From positions 1 through 48,889 of the forward strand of contig JAVBQU010000189.1 in the NCBI GenBank assembly GCA_031548675.1: DNA of 48,889 bases, read 5' to 3'. Below, piece after piece: positions 25,895 through 35,100 of the stretch (within the stretch, counting starts at the first letter, position 1; each line of letters opens with the position of its first letter). The position numbers and the translations under genes are program-made. The stretch is from JAVBQU01 sp031548675. Lineage in GTDB: Bacteria > Bacteroidota > Bacteroidia > Bacteroidales > P3. The notes beneath the pieces were generated by a model. The model had not been told where the DNA came from, ran no database searches, and was given only the letters and a program-made list of their open reading frames with translations.

Positions 25895-27073
25895 TTGAAG
25901 GTTTTTGTTGTAAATACAGGCATTATTTCCCCCTTAGGATTAGGTGTTGACGCAAATCTGAAAGCTTTGCTGGCAATGCAGCATGGATTAAATTGCCGTT
26001 CAGGATTTTTAGATAACTCTTTGTCACAATTTCCGGTAGGTAAAGTCCTTTTGGAAAATGAAGAACTGAAAACGCTTTTACTAGTAAAAGAGGATTTGCC
26101 AAGAACTTCATTGTTATCGCTTTATGCAGCTAGAGAGGCTTTAGAAAATCTTGTTTACAATGATTTACGTTTAGGATTTTTCTCTGCTACAACTACTGGA
26201 GGAATGGATAAAAGCGAAGCCTTTTTCAAAGAATATGTTCCCAAAACGGGCAAAGAAGAAATTCGTAATGTGATATACCATACCTGTGGCTCTGCAACAG
26301 CTCAAACTGCACGCTATTTACCCCCTTTAAGCTATGTATCAACTATCAATACAGCCTGTTCATCATCGTTAAATTCAGTGATTGCTGGAGCAAGAAAAAT
26401 CCACCAAGGAATGTTAGATATGGCTTTGGTAGGAGGAAGCGATGCTTTGTGTCGGTTTACACTCACGGGCTTCAATTCTTTGTTAATTCTGGATTCGCAG
26501 CTTTGTAAACCTTTTGATGAAAATCGTACCGGATTGAATTTAGGCGAAGGAGCAGCTTATCTTTTGCTAGCTTCAGAAAAAATGGTAAACAACTACAACC
26601 TTAACCCTTTGTGCGAATTGGTAGGATACAGCAATACCAACGATGCATTCCACGCAACGGCTTCTTCAGACAATGGAGAAGGGTCTTTTTTGGCGATGAA
26701 ACAAGCTTTGGCAAAAGCAGGATTACAAACTTCAGACATAGATTATTTGAATCTGCACGGAACCGGAACATCAAATAACGATCAATCAGAAGCAATAGCT
26801 ATCCGCCGTGTATTTGGCAATGATTATCCGGCATTAAGTTCAACGAAGGCTTATACAGGGCATCTTTTGGGAGCATCGGGCAGTGTAGAACTGGTATTTT
26901 GCACATTGGCTATACGCGAACAGGTGGTATTTCCCAATTTAAGATTTGAAACGCCTATAGAATCTACAGGAATTATTCCGCAAACTAAATTAGAACATAA
27001 AAAAATTGAATATGTGTTGTCCAATTCCTTTGGTTTTGGAGGAAATTGCAGTAGCATTATTTTGAAACATTGA
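25895..27073 (+). CDS. Beta-ketoacyl synthase 3 (complete active site)
   Basis: A 392-residue condensing enzyme when started from TTG at 25895, where the fold begins (KVFVVNTGIISPLGLG). An ATG at 25817 would overlap the ACP by 74 bases and add residues unlike the family. Triad: C155 (NTACSSSLNS), H288 (LHGTGTSNND) and H323 (YTGHLLGASG). Closely follows ACP 2 and precedes the cysteine-less homologue at 27155, so it is the best candidate for the KS half of a KS-CLF pair. Confidence 0.88.
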   Translation: MKVFVVNTGIISPLGLGVDANLKALLAMQHGLNCRSGFLDNSLSQFPVGKVLLENEELKTLLLVKEDLPRTSLLSLYAAREALENLVYNDLRLGFFSATTTGGMDKSEAFFKEYVPKTGKEEIRNVIYHTCGSATAQTARYLPPLSYVSTINTACSSSLNSVIAGARKIHQGMLDMALVGGSDALCRFTLTGFNSLLILDSQLCKPFDENRTGLNLGEGAAYLLLASEKMVNNYNLNPLCELVGYSNTNDAFHATASSDNGEGSFLAMKQALAKAGLQTSDIDYLNLHGTGTSNNDQSEAIAIRRVFGNDYPALSSTKAYTGHLLGASGSVELVFCTLAIREQVVFPNLRFETPIESTGIIPQTKLEHKKIEYVLSNSFGFGGNCSSIILKH

Positions 27074-27090
27074 AAATGTAAAAATATAGA

Positions 27091-27126
27091 AGATGTGAAA
27101 TCACAAAACAGATTTTTTTCACATCT
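27091..27126. repeat. 10-bp inverted repeat between two ketosynthase genes
   Basis: Arms agatgtgaaa (27091-27100) and tttcacatct (27117-27126) are perfect complements with a 16-base spacer. The 81-base gap is otherwise AT-rich. No T-run follows. It could be a weak attenuator, a regulatory site, or another dispersed word; similar tttcac words occur near 7415-7433. Confidence 0.4.
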
Positions 27127-27154
27127 CATTGCTCATAATTCACGAAATACTTAA

Positions 27155-28123
27155 ATGAAATATATATCAGCAAATTCTTGTATTTCTGCACAAAATACAT
27201 TTGCAGAAAGTGAATGGAATCAAAATATCCATATTCCGAAAAATGGAGTTTTGTCATGCATAGATCCTGATTATAAAATATTTATAGATGCTAAAATGTT
27301 ACGTCGCATGAGCCGTATCCAACGGATGGGTCTATCGGCAGCTTTGCAATGTTTGAAAAATTCCGGTATTGAGAAGCCGGATGCTATTGTTTGTGGAACC
27401 GGATGGGGTTGTATAGAAAGTACATATACTTTTCTAAATAAAATATTTGGTTTGCAAAATCAGGAAGCAAGCCCTGCTGTATTCATCCAATCTACCCATA
27501 ATACCATTGCTGCCCAAATAGCTTTGCAACTGTCGTGCAGGGGTTATAATAATACACTGACTGATAATGATTTTGCTTTTGAGTTAGCATTGGATGATGC
27601 TTTGATTGCAATGGATGATGATGCTTTGCAAAACGTTTTGGTGGGAGGTATCGATGAACTTACTTTTGAATTGACTGATATTTTAGAAAAAATTGCCAAG
27701 CCCAATAAGCTTGCTGTTTTGGGTGAAGGAAGCAGTTTTTTTCTTGTATCAGATAAATCAAATGATACAACTCTTGAAATTAAACATTTTTCTATTCAAC
27801 GTATTGATAAAGAAGATAATTTATTGCAGGATTTGATAGGTAGAAACAATATTTCTTTTATATTAAGTGGAGAAAACGAAAATCAAACTTATTCACAATT
27901 ACAAGATTTGAGAGATGCTCATTTACAAGAAGTTATCCTTTTTAAAAGATTGTCAGGAACTTATCCTTCGGCTATGGCATTCGGGCTTTGGTTGGCAACA
28001 GATTGTTTGCAACGCAATCTGAATCCTAAAACTTTAAATATTTCTTCTGATAAAATTGATAATATGCTGATTTATACACAATCGAAAAACGGTTTGAGTT
28101 GTGTTTTAGTAATTGGAAGATAA
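27155..28123 (+). CDS. Ketosynthase homologue without catalytic Cys (chain-length-factor-like)
   Basis: A 322-residue thiolase-fold protein, shorter than active synthases. It has the characteristic FIQSTHNTIAAQIALQL segment near residue 112, but where the nucleophilic Cys should stand the sequence reads NNTLTDNDFAFE, with no Cys, and no typical HGTGT or GHxxGA histidines are visible. This is how chain-length-factor (ApeC-like) subunits of type II systems look. It probably pairs with the active synthase just upstream to set polyene length. Confidence 0.75.
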   Translation: MKYISANSCISAQNTFAESEWNQNIHIPKNGVLSCIDPDYKIFIDAKMLRRMSRIQRMGLSAALQCLKNSGIEKPDAIVCGTGWGCIESTYTFLNKIFGLQNQEASPAVFIQSTHNTIAAQIALQLSCRGYNNTLTDNDFAFELALDDALIAMDDDALQNVLVGGIDELTFELTDILEKIAKPNKLAVLGEGSSFFLVSDKSNDTTLEIKHFSIQRIDKEDNLLQDLIGRNNISFILSGENENQTYSQLQDLRDAHLQEVILFKRLSGTYPSAMAFGLWLATDCLQRNLNPKTLNISSDKIDNMLIYTQSKNGLSCVLVIGR

Positions 28124-28127
28124 GCCT

Positions 28128-28892
28128 ATGAATATGCAAAAGGTCATATATTATATTCAACAATTATATTTTTTATGTATTTCTTTATTAATAATATGGA
28201 CATTTTTTACAGGGATGTATGGTTGGGGGATTTTTGGGTTATTATTATTTGGTTTTTTTGTATGGGGACTTTTTGATTTAAGGTTAAAACTTTTTTTGCG
28301 TACGATTTGCCGTTTGCCAAAGCGCTCAAATAAAATTTTACTTTCGTTTGATGATGGGTTGAGTGAACATACCGGAAAAATATTAGACATGTTAAAAGTC
28401 GCTCAAGTGCAAGCTGTCTTTTTTGTTATTGGAAATACGGCAAAACATTATCCACATATCCTGAAACGCATGTACGAAGAAGGACATTTGATAGGAACAC
28501 ATACACAAAATCATTCTATTTTATTTACCTGTGGTTCAATAAAATATGTGCAAAAAGAATTAGCAGAAAGTTTGAATGCAATTGAAGAAATAACAGGGAA
28601 ACGCCCCGAGTGGTTTCGTCCGCCGTTTGGTGTAAGCAATCCGGTTATAGCTTATGTGGTTAATCAAATGGGATTGAAGACTTTAGGATGGTCATTACGG
28701 TCATTGGATACACAAATGAAGAATTCGGAGAAACTGAAAAAACGGATTTTAAAAAAAATAAAAGCACGAGATATTATTTTATTGCATGATAGGCAAAATA
28801 TCACTTTAGATATTTTATTTGATTTAATTGAAGTAATAAGAACCAAGGGATTTGAATTTACTCAAATACAAGATTTACAAAATATCCAATAG
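28128..28892 (+). CDS. Membrane-anchored NodB-type polysaccharide deacetylase family protein
   Basis: About 254 residues. Two hydrophobic helices near the N-terminus (residues ~8-50) anchor it, followed by a NodB domain: SFD75-D76-G metal/base motif, H125-TQN-H129 metal ligands, RPPFG near residue 164 and LHD near residue 220. All catalytic motifs are present, so it should be an active carbohydrate-esterase-4-type deacetylase. Its substrate is not evident; a sugar or acyl-amide on the pigment lipid is possible. The ATG at 28128 overlaps the tail of the previous gene only in the TTG-started alternative at 28113. Confidence 0.82.
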   Translation: MNMQKVIYYIQQLYFLCISLLIIWTFFTGMYGWGIFGLLLFGFFVWGLFDLRLKLFLRTICRLPKRSNKILLSFDDGLSEHTGKILDMLKVAQVQAVFFVIGNTAKHYPHILKRMYEEGHLIGTHTQNHSILFTCGSIKYVQKELAESLNAIEEITGKRPEWFRPPFGVSNPVIAYVVNQMGLKTLGWSLRSLDTQMKNSEKLKKRILKKIKARDIILLHDRQNITLDILFDLIEVIRTKGFEFTQIQDLQNIQ

Positions 28893-28980
28893 TTGTTTTA
28901 CTGTCTTATGATTTAAGTAATGAAAGAAAAAACAATTCTAAATATAATTTATGTCTGTTTGTTCTCCAGCAATAAATAAA

Positions 28981-29011
28981 TTGTTCAAATAATATTATTT
29001 CGATAATTTTG
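28981..29011 (+). promoter_or_regulatory. Candidate promoter of the lolA-like gene
   Basis: TTG at 28981-28983, a 20-base spacer and TAATTTTG at 29004-29011 fit the Bacteroidota consensus. It lies in a 145-base gap after the deacetylase gene, so the export genes could also be transcribed separately from the upstream synthase genes. Confidence 0.55.
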
Positions 29012-29037
29012 AAAGATAATTCAATTTCCATTTTGAT

Positions 29038-29673
29038 ATGAAAAAAATCACGTTTTACATATTCCTTATATTTTCAACTTATAGCGTTTTTGCACAACAA
29101 GATTATAAACCAGTGGTTGATAAAAAAATATTTATAGAAAACTATCAAAAATCGTGCAAAGCTATTACAAGTCAGGAATGTAAATTTACACAGGTGAAAA
29201 AAATCAGTTTGATGAAACAAACCTTGGAATCAAACGGGAAAATGTATTTCAGGAATGACAGCAAGCTGAAAATAGAATATCTCAAGCCTAATCTTTTTGT
29301 ATTTGCACTCAATGGGGATAAGATAAGTATAAAAGATGGCGATAAACCTGTAACCACTATATCAACCTCAAGCAACAAACTTTTTAAACAAATCAGTCAA
29401 ATTACATTCAATAGTATTAACGGTAAGATATTTGACTCAAAAGATTTTACATTTGACATCCTGGAAAATAAAGCCTATTATCAAATAAAAGCTGTTCCCT
29501 CATCCAAAGAATTGAAAGCCTATTACAAACATTTGCTATTGAATGTAAATAAAAAAACTTTTTTGATTGAAAGTATAGTAATGAATGAGGTTTCAGGAGA
29601 TATTTCAACCATGTATTTCAAAGATATAGTAACTAACTCAACTTTGAAAGATGAAATTTTTGCGATACGTTAG
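29038..29673 (+). CDS. LolA-like outer-membrane lipid carrier
   Basis: A 211-residue protein with a signal peptide (MKKITFYIFLIFSTYSVFAQQ). The mature part follows LolA: ECKFTQVKKISLMKQTLESN, GKMYFRNDSKLKIEYLKPN, then alternating beta strands. LolA-fold proteins carry lipids across the periplasm, and a dedicated homologue is found in aryl-polyene loci (ApeL-type). It probably carries the polyene lipid toward the outer membrane. It overlaps the next gene by 23 bases. Confidence 0.85.
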   Translation: MKKITFYIFLIFSTYSVFAQQDYKPVVDKKIFIENYQKSCKAITSQECKFTQVKKISLMKQTLESNGKMYFRNDSKLKIEYLKPNLFVFALNGDKISIKDGDKPVTTISTSSNKLFKQISQITFNSINGKIFDSKDFTFDILENKAYYQIKAVPSSKELKAYYKHLLLNVNKKTFLIESIVMNEVSGDISTMYFKDIVTNSTLKDEIFAIR

Positions 29674-30235
29674 TTTGTGGTTTTGTTTTGGAATTCTGCT
29701 GCCTGTAAAGATTTACTGTCAAATTGATTCAGCGGGAGCTGAGAGCGAAACACAGTTTTTTAATGCAGCTATCAAAACTTATGGTAAACAATTGACCGGA
29801 GTAATGGCTTTCCAGAAAGAAAGTGATGAAAAATATAGGGTTTTATTTACTACTTTGGCCGGTCCTAAACTGTTGGATATGTATATTTCTACGGATTCGT
29901 ATGAGATCATATATTGTATCAAAGAACTAAATAAAAAAATGATCTTGCAGTTTTTTCAAAAAGATCTGTCGGTATTGGTGGGCTTGCCCAGAAATAAACC
30001 CAAAAAAGGGCAAATGCAGGACAGTTTGCTGTTAGAAACAATTCCGGTATTGAAAAAAGATACGGTATTTTATTATTCACAAAATTCAATTTTAAAGAAA
30101 GAAATGTACAAAAGCAAAGAGAAATATTTGTTTACCGTTGATTATTTGTATGATAACAATAAAAGAATGATAGAGATACGATTGGAACAATTGAATTTTT
30201 CAATGAATATAAACCTAAAACCACTTGAATTATGA
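29651..30235 (+). CDS. Exported protein of unknown function after the LolA-like gene
   Basis: A 194-residue protein with an N-terminal signal sequence (FLRYVSLWFCFGILLPVKIYC). The Cys at the end of that segment could be a lipobox Cys, but the preceding residues are not ideal. The remainder is beta-rich (KYRVLFTTLAGPKLLDMYIST). Overlaps the LolA-like gene and the following dehydratase, so all three are translated together. Position matches small lipoprotein genes beside the LolA homologue in known aryl-polyene loci, but I do not recognise a family. Confidence 0.68.
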   Translation: MKFLRYVSLWFCFGILLPVKIYCQIDSAGAESETQFFNAAIKTYGKQLTGVMAFQKESDEKYRVLFTTLAGPKLLDMYISTDSYEIIYCIKELNKKMILQFFQKDLSVLVGLPRNKPKKGQMQDSLLLETIPVLKKDTVFYYSQNSILKKEMYKSKEKYLFTVDYLYDNNKRMIEIRLEQLNFSMNINLKPLEL

Positions 30236-30612
30236 ATTTGAGTACGCAAGGATTTTATTTTGTAAAAAGTATAGAAATAGCTGAAAATAAAATTAGTGCA
30301 AAAGTTTTGTTGAATCCCAAACATCGTATTTTTGAAGGACATTTCCCTGAACAACCGCTTGTGCCGGGTGTGTGTCAAATACAAATGGTACGCGAACTGG
30401 CAGAGCAAACGTTAGGGAAATTATATAGATTATCAGACGCTAAACAGATTAAATTTTTAAAATTTATCAATCCATTTGAAACAAATGATCTGAATTTCGA
30501 AATACGTTACAAGTATAAAACTGAAATAGAGGTTGAATTATCTGCTTCTATTTTTGATGAGCAAAAAGTAGAATTTTTGAAAATGAATGGAATATTTACA
30601 GTATTGGCATAA
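30232..30612 (+). CDS. Hotdog-fold dehydratase, ApeI-like
   Basis: A 126-residue hotdog protein with the FabZ-like active-site segment HRIFEGHFPEQPLVPG, H37 in GHFP, and IQMVRELAEQTLG where FabZ has its catalytic Glu helix. It shares a 4-base ATGA overlap with the preceding gene. Likely partner of the ApeP-like protein at 21212 in making the polyene double bonds. A FabZ of primary metabolism would be longer and in another context. Confidence 0.8.
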   Translation: MNLSTQGFYFVKSIEIAENKISAKVLLNPKHRIFEGHFPEQPLVPGVCQIQMVRELAEQTLGKLYRLSDAKQIKFLKFINPFETNDLNFEIRYKYKTEIEVELSASIFDEQKVEFLKMNGIFTVLA

Positions 30613-30967
30613 TTAACTATAGTCTTTGTTATTATTTGATTGGTAATAAATAATTTGTATTCTGTAGATTGAGGAATATAGATAAAAAAGCAATTACAAA
30701 TTAAAATAAAAGGAATAAATACTATTAATCAGTAAGTTATATATATTTGTCATAGATAGTGTAGCATTTGAGAATCGAAAAATGCGAGATTGAGAATAAC
30801 AATTCTGACAAGAGCAAGTTCTGTAAAATAAAATCTATTTGCTATTACTTTATTAAAAGGACAAATTGAAATGCACTTCAGAGCTTATGTTTTCACTTCT
30901 TTTTAAGTACCTTTGCAAGCTTCTTAGATTTAAAACAACGAACATTTAGATAGATCCTGTAGAAAGC
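30613..30967. other. 355-base non-coding gap inside the pigment cluster
   Basis: The gap is AT-rich and holds no convincing ORF. The only structured element I can support is a candidate promoter at its right end (30885-30915). No terminator hairpin with a T-run is obvious after the dehydratase gene. Confidence 0.6.
30885..30915 (+). promoter_or_regulatory. Candidate promoter of the second pigment transcription unit
   Basis: TACCTTTG at 30908-30915 is identical to the -7 element of the promoter at 15656. The -33 region is weaker (TTATG at 30885-30889, 18-base spacer). A start near 30922 would drive the glycosyltransferase, exporter and ligase genes. Confidence 0.5.
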
Positions 30968-32098
30968 ATGATATCTCGTAATATTTGTATCATAATCCCC
31001 ACATATAATAATGCCAAAACATTATCATTGGTTATTGAACGTTCGTTGCAGCAGCAATTGCCTGTAATTGTAGTAAATGATGGTTCTACCGATACTACAG
31101 GAGAAATTCTACCGGCTTTTCTAAATATAACTTTAGTATCATATATGCCGAATAAAGGAAAAGGTTATGCTTTACAGCAAGGTTTTAAAAAAGCCTGTGA
31201 AATGGGTTTTGAATATGCTGTTACACTTGATTCTGACAATCAACATAATCCCGAGAATATTCCCCGTTTTATCGAAATGCTTGAACAAACCGGCAATTGC
31301 CTGATAATAGGTGAGCGTAATATGAATCAAGAAGGGATCCCTCTCAAAAGTAATTTCGGGCGTAAGTTCTCCAATTTTTGGTTTTGGGTCGAAACAGGAA
31401 TTAGAAATAACGACACGCAATCAGGATTCCGCTTATATCCTTTAAAAAATCTTTCTAACAAATATTTTTTTACATCTAAATTTGAATTTGAAATAGAATC
31501 CATTGTACGTTTAGCATGGGATAACGTTCCCATAAAATCTGTTCCAGTAGAAGTACGCTATATGCAAGGTGATGAACGGGTTTCTCACTTTCGTCCGTTT
31601 AAAGATTTTTTTAGGATTAGCGTACTGAATACATTTTTAGTATTACTAGCGTATTTGTTTTTTCTGCCTCGTTTGTTTTTCTTGCGGTTTAAACAAAAAT
31701 CTTGGAAAGAGCTGTTGTTAAATCCCTGTGAAAGTAATTTCAGAAAATCGGCAAGCATTGGATTTGGCATTTTTATGGGTATCATTCCTGTTTGGGGTTT
31801 TCAAATGTTGATTGCTTTTGCCTTGGCAATTCCACTCAAATTGAATAAAGCTTTGGTACTCATAGCATCTAATATCAGTATTCCGCCGATGATTCCACTT
31901 ATTATATTTATGAGCCTTTGGGTTGGAAGTTTTTTGTTAGGTTCCGGCGAAATCATCTCATACAGTCCGGATATTACTTTTGAAAGCATAGGGAATATGT
32001 TTCTACAGTATATTGTAGGAAGCTGTGTTTTTGCAAGCCTTGCCGGATTTTTCTTTTGGGGATTAAGTTACTCATTACTGAAAGCTTTCAGAAAATAG
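30968..32098 (+). CDS. GT2 glycosyltransferase with C-terminal DUF2062
   Basis: A 376-residue two-domain protein. Residues 1-~220 form a family 2 glycosyltransferase: IIPTYNNAKTLSLVI, VVNDGSTDTTGE, and the DxD-type LDSDNQHNPENI near residue 86. Residues ~245-370 form a DUF2062 membrane domain (GFGIFMGIIPVWGFQMLIAF, ASNISIPPMIPLI) with several helices. It probably transfers a sugar to a lipid at the inner membrane. GT2-DUF2062 proteins are recurrent in aryl-polyene/flexirubin loci, so a glycosylated pigment lipid is a reasonable inference. Confidence 0.88.
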   Translation: MISRNICIIIPTYNNAKTLSLVIERSLQQQLPVIVVNDGSTDTTGEILPAFLNITLVSYMPNKGKGYALQQGFKKACEMGFEYAVTLDSDNQHNPENIPRFIEMLEQTGNCLIIGERNMNQEGIPLKSNFGRKFSNFWFWVETGIRNNDTQSGFRLYPLKNLSNKYFFTSKFEFEIESIVRLAWDNVPIKSVPVEVRYMQGDERVSHFRPFKDFFRISVLNTFLVLLAYLFFLPRLFFLRFKQKSWKELLLNPCESNFRKSASIGFGIFMGIIPVWGFQMLIAFALAIPLKLNKALVLIASNISIPPMIPLIIFMSLWVGSFLLGSGEIISYSPDITFESIGNMFLQYIVGSCVFASLAGFFFWGLSYSLLKAFRK

Positions 32099-32150
32099 GT
32101 TTAGATAATTGGAAATTATATTCTGAACGTTGCATTTTGAATTGAAAATA

Positions 32151-35100
32151 ATGGAAAAACTTTTTGTCAATATATATACTTACTTTTCCAACCATAAAAA
32201 AGTCTATTGGATTATTTTAGGTTTGTTTATAGCAGTTTGTGGATTACTTGCTTCCCGTATTAGCTTTGAAGAAGACATATCCAGATTATTGAATTTTGAT
32301 AAGAATGCAGAAAAACTTAATACCCTGCTTCAGCATTCAAAATCTACCGATAAACTGGTAATGCGGATTTACGGAAATGAAAATTCCGAACGTGATTCGC
32401 TGATGCTGCTTGCCGATATATTTAAACAGAAGTTGGATTCTGCCTGTAAGGATTATTTGAAAGAAGTACGTGGCAAAATAGAAACCGATGAATTTCTGGA
32501 AGTATATGGCCTTATTACTCAAAATGTGCCTGATTTTATAGAAGAAAATCATTGGAATCAAACCATAAATAGGGCTTTAAATCCTGCTAAACTCGACTCT
32601 ACTATCGGCACCTATGTGCGCATGATGGGAACCCCCGGAAGCATGATGATTCGACAGGGATTTCAGAATGATCCAGTAGCTTTAAGCCTTCCACATTTGG
32701 AGAAATTAAGAGAGCTACAAGCATCGGCTCAATTCGAAGTGATTGATAATTATCTGTTTTCGAAAGATGGGAAAAATATTATTCTTCTGCTTTATCCCCA
32801 ATATGGGGCTAATGAAACGGCACATAACCGTAAGTTGGTCAAAGAGATAAATAAAATTATTGATGAATTTAAAATTACTCCGGCAGCTCAAAACTATCAT
32901 GTTCAATATTTTGGTAGCATAGCTGTTTCAGTGGGCAATGCTGAGCAGATACAGAAAGACACTTATATCACGCTTTTCGTGGCTTCAATTATGCTTTTGC
33001 TTTTGCTTTTGTCGGTTTTTCGCAAAAAACGTTTGCCCTTGCTTATCTTGGTAACAGTGGGCTTTGGTTTGCTTTTTTCTTTGGCTATGATCAGTCTTTT
33101 CAAAAATTCTATCTCGTTGATAGCCATTGGAACAGGTGCGGTAATTTTGGGAGTAGCGGTTAATTATCCTATCCATTTTTTCACACATTATATTCATAAT
33201 AAAGATATTCCGGGAACTATCAAAAGCATGGTATTTCCGATGACCATAGGAAGTTTGACAACTATTGGAGGTTTCTTCTGCTTAACATTTACCGATTCGG
33301 ATTTATTGAAAGATTTTGGGCTTTTTGCTGCTTTTTGCCTGATTGGAGCTGTTGTTTTTTCTTTAATATTTTTGCCTCACTTGGCAGGAAAAGTAAAAGA
33401 AAGCTCCAAATCAAACTGGATTAAAAAGGGATTGGAAAACTTGAGCCGTTATCCATTCGATAAAAAACCGGTATTTTTAATTATTATTTTGGTACTTACC
33501 CCAATTTTATTTTACTTCTCTTTTCAGGTACAATATGAAGATAATCTGGATAAAATCAACTTCATGACACCTGAAATGAAACAAGTAGAATCGGATTTTT
33601 TCAAGCTTTCGCAAAGCGACCGTAATATCTTCATGATAACCCAAGGGCATACAGCTGAAGAGGCTTTGTATAACTCTTATAAAATGATGCTTTTAACTGA
33701 TAGCCTTTCTAAAAAAGGATTTGATTGCCGGTTTTCGGGAGTGGTAAAAGCAATTCCTCCGAAATCCATTCAACAAAAACGGATTTCGATGTGGAATGCA
33801 TATTGGACAAATCCATCGCAAGAAAAATTGAAAGGAAATATTACTCAGACATTTATAAAACATGATTTGGATCCTCAGGCTTTTAATCGGTTTTTTGAAA
33901 GTTTAAACGGAGCTCAAACCATATTGTCCGATGCCGATTATAATTTTCTTTTGAAAACCTTTGCTAAAGATTTTTTATATGAAAGCGATACCTTAAGTAC
34001 AGTGGTTTCGCAAGTTATGGTTTCGCCTGATCACCGGTCTTCATTAATTGAAATTATTAATAAAGACCCTAATACAGTAGTTATTGATAAACGTTTTCTA
34101 TCCCAATCTTTAATAAATACGGTTAGTAATGATTTCAATAAAATAGCTTTCCTTACTTCTGTATTAGTGTTTCTGGCACTTCTTTTATCGTATGGGAGGA
34201 TAGAATTGACTCTGATTGCATTTATACCTATGGTTATTTCGTGGATTTGGGTATTGGGTTTTATGGCTTTGTTTGATATTAAATTCAATATAGTCAATAT
34301 TATCCTATCCACTTTTATTTTCGGACTTGGTGATGATTTTTGCATTTTTACCATGGATGGAAAATTGAAAGAATATACCCGGAATGAAGGTCATTCAAGC
34401 ACTATCCGTTTGAGTATCCTTATTTCGGGACTTACTGGATTGATAGGTTTGGGAGTGCTTATTTTTGCAAAGCATCCAGCTATTTATTCTTTGGCAACTA
34501 TTTCTGTACTAGGCATTTTTTCAGTATTGTTTATTTCACAAACTTTACAGCCGTATTTGTTCGATTTGTGTATAAAAAAACCGGTAGCGAAAAAACATGC
34601 TCCCATTACCTTGCTTACATTCATAAATGCCATTCTTACATTTGTATATTTCTTTTTAGGATGCATCATAATTAATGTTATGTTGCCGTTTTTATTTCTA
34701 TTCCCTAAAAAGAAAAGAAAACTTTTGCTGCATTATCTCATTTGCTACTTTGTTCGTTCATTGGTTTATGGTTGTTTTGTAATCAAAAAAATAAAAACCA
34801 ACCTTCAAAATGAAGACTTTTCCAAACCAGCTATTATTGTGGCAAATCATCAATCTATGCTGGATATACTACATATTCTGTCATTACATCCCAAAATTGT
34901 AATTATGGTTAAACGTTGGGTTTGGAATTCGCCTATTATGGGACCTTTTGTACGTGCAGCAGGGTTTTTTACAATTGATGAAGGTGTAGAGTCTCACCTT
35001 GGAGATTACCAAAAAACAATAGAAGAGGGCTATTCTATTGTGGTATTTCCCGAAGGTTCTCGTTCTGATGGGCGCAAAATTAACCGCTTTCACAAAGGAG

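Noticed and set aside
34031..34354. 107-codon minus-strand frame inside the exporter fusion gene
   Set aside because: No motif, and it overlaps a conserved transmembrane region.
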